DNA of 64,000 nt from NCBI RefSeq assembly GCF_006968745.1, contig NZ_CP030118.1, forward strand, positions 5,740,340-5,804,339, in the 5' to 3' direction. The translations under genes and the position numbers were made by a program. The notes beneath the pieces are model-generated. The model was not told the origin of the DNA. It saw only the letters and a program-made list of their open reading frames with translations, and made no database searches. The stretch is from Brasilonema sennae CENA114. Lineage in GTDB: Bacteria > Cyanobacteriota > Cyanobacteriia > Cyanobacteriales > Nostocaceae. Positions 42,474 through 50,447 of the stretch are shown one piece after another. Numbering within the stretch: the stretch's first letter is position 1; each line of letters opens with the position of its first letter.

Positions 42474-44117
42474 CTACACCGTACAATTCAACTCAACGGC
42501 TTTTCTGGAGAAACGTGCATTCTCCCGGTAGTCAACAGGACAATCTATCACTGCTGGAACATCCTGTGCCAAAGCCTCTTTCAGGATAGGAACGAAATCA
42601 GTAACCGATTCAACACGGTAACCTTTTAGACCCATGCTTTCAGCAAATTTTACAAAATCGGGGTTGCCAAAATGCACAAAAGATGATCTGCCTTTACCAA
42701 AGTAATTTTCTTGCTTCCACTCAACTAAGCCGTAACCACCATCATTGAAAATAAGGGTGACAAAGGGTGTACCAACACGTAAAGCTGTTTCTAATTCCTG
42801 GCAATTCATCATAAAACCACCATCGCCTGTTGCAGCGATAACTTTGCGGTTGGGATGCACGAGTTTTGCGGCTACAGCCCCAGGAATTGCAATACCCATT
42901 GCGGCAAAGCCATTGGATATAATGCAAGTATTAGGACTATGGCAGTGATAATGACGAGCAATCCACATTTTATGTGCGCCTACGTCTGAGATGACGATAT
43001 CTTCTGGTCCCATCACTTGTCGCAAGTCATAAATTAACTTTTGAGGTTTAATGGGAAACCCGTCATCATTGGCATATTCTTCGTAGTCAGCACGAATATT
43101 TGTTCGTAGGCTGATAGCATGAGGATTAGGCTTACCGTCCCGATCTGCAAACTTTAAGATTTCAAACAAAGAATCAGAAATATTGCCTACGACTTCAACA
43201 TTAGGGATATAACTACTATCGATTTCTGCGGGGGTTACGCCTACATGAATAATAGGAATTCTGCCATCGGGATTCCATTTTTTAGGGGAAAACTCAATCA
43301 AATCGTAGCCAATGGCAATCACTAAATCTGTGCTATCAAAACCACAGGTAATGAAATCTCGCTGTTGCAATCCTACTGACCACAAAGCTAAGGAATGAGT
43401 GTAGGGAATCACACCTTTGCCCATGAAAGTGTTAACAACAGGAATGTTCATCTGACTGGCAAATTGTGTGACGGCATCGCTTGCTTGGTCGCGAATCGCC
43501 CCATTACCAACTAAAATAATTGGGTTAACTGCTTGGGAAATTGCTGCGGCTGCTGCCCTAATACTTGCAAAAGAAGCGAAGGTTTTTTCAATATTGTCCT
43601 TACGTAAGGGATAGCCTTCTGCAGGCATGGCGGCAATATTTTCTGGCAAATCAATGTGAACTGCGCCTGGTTTTTCACTTTGTGCCCGCTTAAATGCTTT
43701 GCGCACAAGTTCTGGTGTAATACTGGGGCGCACAATCTGTTTATTCCACTTTGTCACCGGGGCAAACATCGCCACCAAATCTAAATATTGATGAGATTCG
43801 ATGTGCATTCTATCTGTACCGACTTGCCCAGTGATTGCTACCAAAGGGGCACCATCAAGGTTAGCATCTGCTACCCCAGTCATCAAGTTTGTTGCCCCAG
43901 GACCAAGAGTCGAAAGACAAACTCCTGCTTTTCCTGTCAGACGTCCGTAGACATCTGCCATGAATGCTGCACCTTGTTCGTGACGGGTGGTAATAAACTG
44001 AATGGAAGAATGTTTCAGCGCTTCTAAAACGTGTAGATTTTCTTCCCCAGGGAGTCCGAAAACGTATTGCACTCCTTCATTTTCCAAACACTGTACGAGT
44101 AATTCAGCTGTGTTCAT
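42474..44117 (-). CDS. ThDP-dependent 2-oxoglutarate decarboxylase (acetolactate-synthase-like)
   Basis: A 547-residue enzyme. ATG 44117 is chosen because AGAGGAGAT precedes it; the frame to 44177 lies upstream of this. It has the three ThDP-enzyme domains: Pyr (catalytic Glu in GLPGEENLHVLE), central Rossmann, and PP with the GDGGFMMNCQEL cofactor/metal motif. By similarity to the protein shown in Synechococcus 7002 to decarboxylate 2-oxoglutarate to succinic semialdehyde, and by its pairing with SSADH, I assign that role rather than acetolactate synthesis. The two genes complete the cyanobacterial TCA cycle without 2-OG dehydrogenase. It starts 47 bp after SSADH. Confidence 0.85.
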   Translation of the reverse strand: MNTAELLVQCLENEGVQYVFGLPGEENLHVLEALKHSSIQFITTRHEQGAAFMADVYGRLTGKAGVCLSTLGPGATNLMTGVADANLDGAPLVAITGQVGTDRMHIESHQYLDLVAMFAPVTKWNKQIVRPSITPELVRKAFKRAQSEKPGAVHIDLPENIAAMPAEGYPLRKDNIEKTFASFASIRAAAAAISQAVNPIILVGNGAIRDQASDAVTQFASQMNIPVVNTFMGKGVIPYTHSLALWSVGLQQRDFITCGFDSTDLVIAIGYDLIEFSPKKWNPDGRIPIIHVGVTPAEIDSSYIPNVEVVGNISDSLFEILKFADRDGKPNPHAISLRTNIRADYEEYANDDGFPIKPQKLIYDLRQVMGPEDIVISDVGAHKMWIARHYHCHSPNTCIISNGFAAMGIAIPGAVAAKLVHPNRKVIAATGDGGFMMNCQELETALRVGTPFVTLIFNDGGYGLVEWKQENYFGKGRSSFVHFGNPDFVKFAESMGLKGYRVESVTDFVPILKEALAQDVPAVIDCPVDYRENARFSRKAVELNCTV

Positions 44118-44164
44118 ATCTCCTCTTATTGTTCCTCTGGGTTGATTGCACCTGATGTGGTTTG

Positions 44165-45532
44165 TTATTTCACCCACACAGTTTTCACATTGACGAACTC
44201 ATGTATACCTTGGATACTCAATTCTCTGCCATATCCAGAACGCTTGATCCCACCAAAGGGTAAGCGGGGATCGGACTTTACCATACCGTTGATAAATACC
44301 GAACCTGCTTCAATTTCTTCGATGAGGCGATCACGTTCTTGGGAGTTTGTTGTCCAAGCACTCGCGCCTAAGCCAAATGGTGTGGCGTTTGCGATTTTTA
44401 TCGCTGCGTCAATATCCGGTACACGAAATAACATCGCCACCGGACCAAAAAATTCTTCCTGCGCTACTGGATTATCTGGAGAAATATCCGTGAGAATTGT
44501 TGGTGGATAGTAGTTACCAGGACGATCTGATAAAGCATGTCCGCCTGTTAAAACTTTTGCCCCATTCTTGACACCGACTTGTACCTGCTGGTCTAAGTCT
44601 TTGATAATATCAGGAGTTGCCAATGGACCCAAGTCAGTTTCGCTTTCCATCGGATCGCCAATTTTCAGCGCTTGAAATTTCTCTAATAGTAGCTTTTCAA
44701 ACTTGTCTGCTATTGTCTCAACAACAATAAAACGTTTTGCTGCAATACATGATTGTCCGTTATTCAACATTCGCGCTGTTGTTGCGGTGGTAACTGCTGC
44801 TTCTAGGTCTGCACTTTCCAATACAATGAATGGATCACTTCCTCCTAATTCTAGGACGGTTTTTTTAATTTGTTTTCCTGAGGCTGCGGCCAAACTTGCG
44901 CCTGCTGGTTCGCTTCCTGTCAATGTAGCTGCTTTAACTCGATCATCACTCATCAAGTCAGCAACTTTGGCAGCACCTATCAATAGAGTTTGAAATACGC
45001 CTGTTGGGAAACCTGCTCTTTGTATAATTTCTTCTATTGCCAAAGCACACTGGGGAACGTTGGAAGCGTGTTTGAGTAATCCAACATTCCCTGCCATCAG
45101 TGCAGGTGCAACAAATCGGAACACTTGCCAAAAGGGAAAATTCCACGGCATGACTGCGAGAATAATGCCTAGTGGTTGGTATTTTACAAAACTATGGCTT
45201 GCATCGGTTTTTACACTAACATCAGCTAGGAATTCAGCAGCGTGTTCAGCGTAGTAACGACAGACGTGGGCACATTTTTCTACTTCGGCGATCGCCGCTT
45301 TGAAAGGCTTACCCATCTCCAGCGTCATAATCTTGGCAAAATCTGCTTTTTCTTGCTCTAAAATTTCAGCAGCTTTTTGCATCCAAACAGAACGTTCTTG
45401 AAAAGAAATTTTCTGGTACTTCTCAAAAGCCTGTTGTGCCAAATCTAGTTTCTCAGCAATTTCTGCATCGTTTAATGGCTCAAAAGTTTTCAGCAACTCT
45501 CCAGTTGCAGGATTAATTGTGGCGATAGCCAT
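44165..45532 (-). CDS. succinic semialdehyde dehydrogenase, NAD(P)-dependent
   Basis: A 455-residue aldehyde dehydrogenase. The general base is Glu228 in LELGGSDPF and the nucleophile is Cys262 in NNGQSCIAAKRF. MPWNFPFWQ (~128-136) and the C-terminal PFGGIKRSGYGRE are family hallmarks. It oxidises succinic semialdehyde to succinate. It is the first gene of a two-gene operon with the 2-oxoglutarate decarboxylase, the arrangement known for the alternative TCA route. The start fits MAIATINPATGE, normal for the family. Substrate assignment relies on context. Confidence 0.9.
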   Translation of the reverse strand: MAIATINPATGELLKTFEPLNDAEIAEKLDLAQQAFEKYQKISFQERSVWMQKAAEILEQEKADFAKIMTLEMGKPFKAAIAEVEKCAHVCRYYAEHAAEFLADVSVKTDASHSFVKYQPLGIILAVMPWNFPFWQVFRFVAPALMAGNVGLLKHASNVPQCALAIEEIIQRAGFPTGVFQTLLIGAAKVADLMSDDRVKAATLTGSEPAGASLAAASGKQIKKTVLELGGSDPFIVLESADLEAAVTTATTARMLNNGQSCIAAKRFIVVETIADKFEKLLLEKFQALKIGDPMESETDLGPLATPDIIKDLDQQVQVGVKNGAKVLTGGHALSDRPGNYYPPTILTDISPDNPVAQEEFFGPVAMLFRVPDIDAAIKIANATPFGLGASAWTTNSQERDRLIEEIEAGSVFINGMVKSDPRLPFGGIKRSGYGRELSIQGIHEFVNVKTVWVK

Positions 45533-45903
45533 ACCCTGACCTCCCCGTTGAAAATTTACTTAAGTTAGCATCCATACGTTGCAGACACCTTTTATGGAAG
45601 CTACATTTCAAATTGTAGTCTTTCAAAAAATGCTTACTTTACTTATATTAAAATTTTTCCATTCAAATTGAAACAAGCTATACATATTGCGTATGTATTT
45701 ATGCTTACAATCTACGCTAAGCGAGTATGCATTTCACTGACCCTGGTTGATTGTAACAGGAGGTGACACTGTGATGAAAAATAAATTTCAAATTTAATAT
45801 CTTTTTTAGGTTTGGATTATAAAATTAAGTCATAATAACTCTTAAACGTATAATGATAACTGTAATCAGCGGATTTTTTGATTTTTTAGCCAAAAATCTT
45901 TGA
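45533..45903. other. intergenic promoter region with 7-codon ORF behind a perfect Shine-Dalgarno
   Basis: A 371-bp gap upstream of the SSADH operon. On the plus strand AGGAGGTGA (45758-45766), fully complementary to the 16S rRNA tail, precedes ATG 45774, which opens MKNKFQI and a TAA at 45795. The rest is AT-rich with no further gene. Promoters for the SSADH operon should lie at 45540-45700 on the minus strand. Confidence 0.5.
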
Positions 45904-47508
45904 TTAGTGCATTTTTGTTCGATAAATCTTGACTAATCGATTGATACCTTTGAAGCGATAATCTCCCATTTCTAAGAAGCTGGAGGGTTGTGACAGTATT
46001 GTGTAAGTATCTTCACTGACAACACATTCACCTGGTGGGCAAATTGCTTCCATCCGTGCAGCCAGATTAATTGTGGCTCCTAATGCTGTATACTCAACTC
46101 TTTGGGAACTACCTACATCTCCAACTACAGCCTTACCACTGTTAATAGCTATTCGCAATTGTAGTGGTTCTGTCCAAAAATTTTTTGCATTAAGATGTTC
46201 CAGACGAGTTAACATACCCATAGCAGCAGTGACAGCGCGATCGGCATGATCCGGTTGTGGTTCCGGGGCACCAAAAAATGCCATAATACAATCACCAATA
46301 TACTTATCCAAAGTGCCACCGCCAGCAAACACCTCTTGCAACATCTCCTCAAATAAATTATTGAGCAAGTCAGCAATGTGAGTTGGTGAGAGTCTTTCAG
46401 AAATTGCCGTAAAACCGACCAAATCAGCAAACAAGATACTAATTTCACTTTCTTGTGGAGGTAAACGTCCATTTGGCAATGCACCAACAGCGATCAATTG
46501 CTGTACAACTGCTGGTGAATGATAGCGTTCGAGTCTTCGGCGAATCAGCTCTTCGCTTTTGAGTTTCTCGGCTAAGAGCCAACGTTGTACACTAGAAGCG
46601 ACAAGATTTGCTAAGGCAGAAAAAAAGCTCAATTCTTCTTCACCTTCTTCTGCCCAATGGTGAGAAGACAAATGAGCATCAGCGTAGAGAACACCAACAA
46701 CCTTATTTTCATCCCATAAAGGCACCGCCATCGCGCTGCGAATACCTTTGACTAAAAGACTATTTTCTCCTGCAAACCTTTCATCATTTTGAGCATCAGC
46801 AGTTTGAATAGCAACTTTTTCCTCGAAGACTTTTTGGCATATACTACGACTAATCCAACTGCCATCACTTGGCAGGTATTCTTGGTAAGAGATATCTCTG
46901 GTAGCAGCGTTTAATAATTCTAGTTTACCAGATCCACTAACATCAATTAATAATCCCAAACGATCAATACTATTAAGGTAACGAAACACCACTTCCTGAA
47001 CTTGAGAGAAAATTTCCTTTATTGAAGCTGCTGCAGATAGATTTTTAGCTATATTGACTAAGTCTTTCAGGCGGGCGATCGTTTTGTCTTTGACGCCAAT
47101 ATCACCATAGACATTATCAGCGAGAATCCATTGCTGTTGCAATTGTTCAACGTCGCGAAGAATTGTTATTCCTGGGGAGACAACTCCCTGACTGAATATT
47201 GATGAGTCAATAGAACTCAACACGATTTTCAGACACACATCCCCAACCCAAATAATATCGCCGTCTTGCAACTGTTGAGGAGAACTGATCAGATGTTCGT
47301 TTAATTGAGTACCGTTTTTGCTGCCCAAATCCTCAACGGTCCACGTATCGCAACGAGTTTTGATAATGCGGGCATGGTAACGTGAAACTCCTCCGGAGAC
47401 TAAGTATAAGTCACATTGTGGCAAACGACCGATAGTAAAAACATCTTGATGCACTGTGACCGTTTTTTCAGAATTATCCTCTTGTAGGCGCAGTTTCAGT
47501 TTAGTCAT
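45904..47508 (-). CDS. class III adenylate cyclase with FHA and GAF domains
   Basis: A 534-residue soluble signalling enzyme. ATG 47508 starts the protein at MTKLKLRLQED, right at the first FHA strand; upstream ATGs at 47550 and 47526 are less natural. FHA is at ~5-85 (GRLPQCDLYL, SRYHARI), and GAF at ~150-300 (SAMAVPLWDENKVVGVLYAD). A short coiled linker leads to the cyclase domain at ~355-530: metal-binding Asp in ILFADLVGF and in GDCIMAFFG, substrate Lys in LDKYIGD, and transition-state Asn/Arg in INLAARME. The residues fit an adenylate cyclase of the cyanobacterial CyaB/CyaD kind. The FHA domain implies input from phosphothreonine proteins. Confidence 0.9.
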   Translation of the reverse strand: MTKLKLRLQEDNSEKTVTVHQDVFTIGRLPQCDLYLVSGGVSRYHARIIKTRCDTWTVEDLGSKNGTQLNEHLISSPQQLQDGDIIWVGDVCLKIVLSSIDSSIFSQGVVSPGITILRDVEQLQQQWILADNVYGDIGVKDKTIARLKDLVNIAKNLSAAASIKEIFSQVQEVVFRYLNSIDRLGLLIDVSGSGKLELLNAATRDISYQEYLPSDGSWISRSICQKVFEEKVAIQTADAQNDERFAGENSLLVKGIRSAMAVPLWDENKVVGVLYADAHLSSHHWAEEGEEELSFFSALANLVASSVQRWLLAEKLKSEELIRRRLERYHSPAVVQQLIAVGALPNGRLPPQESEISILFADLVGFTAISERLSPTHIADLLNNLFEEMLQEVFAGGGTLDKYIGDCIMAFFGAPEPQPDHADRAVTAAMGMLTRLEHLNAKNFWTEPLQLRIAINSGKAVVGDVGSSQRVEYTALGATINLAARMEAICPPGECVVSEDTYTILSQPSSFLEMGDYRFKGINRLVKIYRTKMH

Positions 47509-47686
47509 GATTTCTATAAAATCCATTCTGGACGCAGAGAATGCCACCATTGCGAAAGCAAAGGATATACTCAGGGTTACCTTTTACTTTTTCTTGATTA
47601 CACTCTCAATAGGATTCCAACGACCACAAATAGATTACCCAACCCATGAATTCCTCGCGACTATACTCAAAATCTCGCCCTACTCC

Positions 47687-48568
47687 TTATCCAGGTGGTA
47701 ACTCTAAAGGAATTTCACCTAGCAAACCCTTACGAAAATCTGTTAGTAAGCTACGTGCAGTTTTTTCGACATCACCTTGATAGCGATACTCTGCTAAAGC
47801 AAACATATATTCTTCTCCGGTTAGGGGAGTCGGGTCAAGTTTGTAACGTGATTCTAACGGATTATCTGGTATAAAATCAGCCGTATTAACTCGGAGATTT
47901 TTCCAGATATCTACTAAAGTTGCTGCGACTATTTGATTGTCGTAAGATGCGTCACCGATATCGTCACAAATGGCTAACTTCAAAGCTGCTTCTTGATTTT
48001 CCAACTTAAGAGGAATAACACCAGGGGCATCCAGCAATTCTAATTCCTCAGAAATTCGCACCCAACGGAGTTGGCGAGTTACCCCAGGACGCGCTGCACT
48101 TTCCACCACTCGCCGTTTCAACAGACGGTTGATCAAAGCTGATTTACCAACATTGGGAAAGCCAATTACCACAGCACGGACTGGACGAGGTAACATCCCG
48201 CGACTGTTCCGACGTTCATTAATCGCAACTCCAGCCGCTTGTGCCGCTTTTAACACCGCACCCACCCCTTTACCTTGTTGAGCATTGGTAAAATAAGGTA
48301 GTTCACCCTGACTCTTGAACCACTTTGTCCACACTTGCTGGACTTGAGGCAAAATCATATCAACTCGGTTTAGCACTAATACCCGTGTTTTACCTGTTAC
48401 CCATTCTCCAATTCGGGGATGGTGTGTTGCCAAGGGAATACGGGCGTCGCGTACTTCCAGTACGACATCAACAAGCTTGAGATATTCTGTTAATTTTTTT
48501 TCAGCTTTAGCGATGTGTCCTGGGTACCATTGAATAATGTTTAATTTATAGTTTTGAGTTATTGACAT
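47687..48568 (-). CDS. ylqF: ribosome biogenesis GTPase YlqF/RbgA
   Basis: A 293-residue circularly permuted GTPase. G4 is NRVD (67-70), G1 is GFPNVGKS (136-143), G2 is Thr164 and G3 is DAPG (180-183), in the order G4-G1-G2-G3. The N-terminal IIQWYPGHIAKAEKKL is diagnostic. It acts in late assembly of the 50S ribosomal subunit. The C-terminal ANTAR-like helical part is present, so the gene is complete. It is upstream of the cyclase gene on the same strand with a 178-bp gap, so co-transcription is uncertain. Confidence 0.94.
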   Translation of the reverse strand: MSITQNYKLNIIQWYPGHIAKAEKKLTEYLKLVDVVLEVRDARIPLATHHPRIGEWVTGKTRVLVLNRVDMILPQVQQVWTKWFKSQGELPYFTNAQQGKGVGAVLKAAQAAGVAINERRNSRGMLPRPVRAVVIGFPNVGKSALINRLLKRRVVESAARPGVTRQLRWVRISEELELLDAPGVIPLKLENQEAALKLAICDDIGDASYDNQIVAATLVDIWKNLRVNTADFIPDNPLESRYKLDPTPLTGEEYMFALAEYRYQGDVEKTARSLLTDFRKGLLGEIPLELPPG

Positions 48569-48995
48569 TTATTCTTTTTCCTTGGTTCTTTGTCCTTTGT
48601 CAAATGACGAAGGACTGTTGATTATTGACTGGCAAACTGATGAAATGAAATCTATAGGTTGTGTTAGCAAATTGTAACCTATCACTGAAGAAAACTGAAT
48701 ATAAGAATATTAAAATAATGAACAGCTAACGACGCAGTTAAGAGGCGTGTAGTGGAAGATGCCCGACCCGCGACCAACGCATTCCACGATTTGGTGGACA
48801 GGTCTTTATCCAAGTGATAAAATTCATGACTGCTAACTGATAACTGATAAGTGTTACAAACCACAGATGCACACAGATTAACACAGATAAATCATAGAAG
48901 TGCATTTGTGTTAGTGTATCGTTGGAATTTCATGACATTAACGTTTGTAAGAGCCTTCTTATAAAATTTTAGGCATACAGTAGCAAAGGGCGTAT
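48569..48995. repeat. intergenic region with dispersed repeats
   Basis: About 427 bp. It contains a GC-rich degenerate palindrome at ~48731-48800 (the GACCCGCG... family), heptads of CTGATAA near 48834-48850, and the CACAGATGCACACAGATTAACACAG sequence type at ~48864-48890, which is a common scattered repeat. A 60-codon minus-strand frame across it is not a gene. Confidence 0.6.
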
Positions 48996-49367
48996 TTACT
49001 TTGACTGATGTATAATTATTCTGTTACCATCAGGGTCATAAGCGTAAATTTCCTTACCGTGAGAAGCAGTGATAATCTCTCCGGGTGGTGAATACCCCAA
49101 TACACTCAGGTGAGCAATAACACTTTCTAAATCACTCACCTCTAAACACAAACTCATCTTACTTTTAGCTGAATGTTCAAATTCCGAAAAATGAGTTTGT
49201 TTTGGTTGAAAAATACCTAATTTTAAACTAGGAAGTCGGAACTCAGCATAAATATTTGGGATGTAGGTAGTTGGTTCTATACTGAGAAATTGGGTATAGA
49301 AACCAACCAAGTTTTCTAGATCAAAAGTTGCCAGAGCAATGAATGCATCAGTGTATTGAAAAGTCAT
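48996..49367 (-). CDS. VOC (glyoxalase/bleomycin-resistance) family protein
   Basis: A 123-residue protein with the paired beta-alpha-beta-beta-beta modules of the vicinal-oxygen-chelate fold. The first module is FIALATFDLENLVGFYTQFLS ... EFRLPSLKLGIFQP. The second is MSLCLEVSDLESVIAHLSVLG ... KEIYAYDPDGNRIIIHQ, with the DPDGN turn typical of the family. The substrate is unknown, and metal ligands cannot be assigned safely. It lies 22 bp after fdhD on the same strand, so it may be translated from that transcript. Confidence 0.82.
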   Translation of the reverse strand: MTFQYTDAFIALATFDLENLVGFYTQFLSIEPTTYIPNIYAEFRLPSLKLGIFQPKQTHFSEFEHSAKSKMSLCLEVSDLESVIAHLSVLGYSPPGEIITASHGKEIYAYDPDGNRIIIHQSK

Positions 49368-49389
49368 CGTATTTTAAACTCGTTCATTG

Positions 49390-50241
49390 CTATCCCTTGT
49401 TTTTATAAACGTTTATTCTCTCAAAACCAGTGTAGACATTGAACCGTTCCCCTCGCAAAAATCCAATTAGAGTAATCCCAAATTCTTTTGCTACAGACAC
49501 TGCTAAACTACTAGGGGCTGAAACAGAACAAACAATGGGAACACCAGCCGCTGTAGACTTTTGCAAAATCTCAAAGCTAGAGCGTCCGCTTACCATGACG
49601 ATATGATCGCTTAAGGGTAACTGCTCACTCAGCAATGCTGAACCTATTAATTTATCCAAAGCATTGTGACGCCCCACGTCTTCATGCAAATTCAGCAGCT
49701 GTCCTTGGGCATCAAACAAAGCCGCAGCGTGCAAACCTCCTGTAGCCTTAAATATACCTTGAGCCGCCCGCAGCTTATCTGGTAAATCATAAATCATCTC
49801 AGCAGTTACAATGGGTTGTGGAAGAATAACCGGACAACCTCGTAAACGCAAAGCCTCTAGACTTGCCTTACCACAAACTCCACAGGCACTTGTTGTATAA
49901 AAATGTCTTTCCAAAGGCTGTAAATCTGGATTCAAACCCTCTCCAAGGGTAACATTCACAATGTTGTAGCGTTGCTCAATATCTACAGATTTATCCACGC
50001 AGTAACTCATGCGTTGGATATCTTCTTTACAACTAATAACCCCCTCACTGTAAAGAAAACCAGCAGCCAGTTCAAAATCTGCCCCTGGTGTTCGCATGGT
50101 AATAGCGATTGTTTTTTCAGGAGAGACTAGGCGAATTTCCAAGGGTTCTTCTGTGGTTAGTTGGTCTTGTCGAGGGCGTACTTGACCTTTTTCTACTACC
50201 CAGACAGTAGCTTTGCTTTTACTACCAGTTTGCGTTTTCAT
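49390..50241 (-). CDS. fdhD: formate dehydrogenase accessory sulfurtransferase
   Basis: A 283-residue protein. ATG 50241 (GGAAG just upstream) is preferred over the frame start at 50283. The redox-active pair is in SACGVCGKAS, where FdhD carries sulfur from IscS to the molybdenum cofactor of formate dehydrogenase-like enzymes. Other family features: TPGADFELAAGFLYSEGVI, FKATGGLHAAALFD and LHEDVGRHNALDKLIG. It lies 206 bp after the FdhF/YdeP oxidoreductase gene, its likely client. Confidence 0.94.
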   Translation of the reverse strand: MKTQTGSKSKATVWVVEKGQVRPRQDQLTTEEPLEIRLVSPEKTIAITMRTPGADFELAAGFLYSEGVISCKEDIQRMSYCVDKSVDIEQRYNIVNVTLGEGLNPDLQPLERHFYTTSACGVCGKASLEALRLRGCPVILPQPIVTAEMIYDLPDKLRAAQGIFKATGGLHAAALFDAQGQLLNLHEDVGRHNALDKLIGSALLSEQLPLSDHIVMVSGRSSFEILQKSTAAGVPIVCSVSAPSSLAVSVAKEFGITLIGFLRGERFNVYTGFERINVYKNKG

Positions 50242-50447
50242 GCTTCCATCTCTCCATCTGTACACAAGTTCCCACAAACTCACTGACCGAATTTTAGATT
50301 TTGAATTTTGGATTTAAAGGTTCAACATCCAAAATTTAAAAAGGTGACTCGTCTGGCGAAGTTTCCAACGGCGCACTTAACCCGCGCATGGAACTTCTCT
50401 GGGAATTTCTTCATAGAAGAAATCTAAAATCCGGCATGTCTGACTCA

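Noticed and set aside
48682..48864. 60-codon minus-strand frame upstream of ylqF
   Set aside because: Reads through dispersed repeats and heptads.
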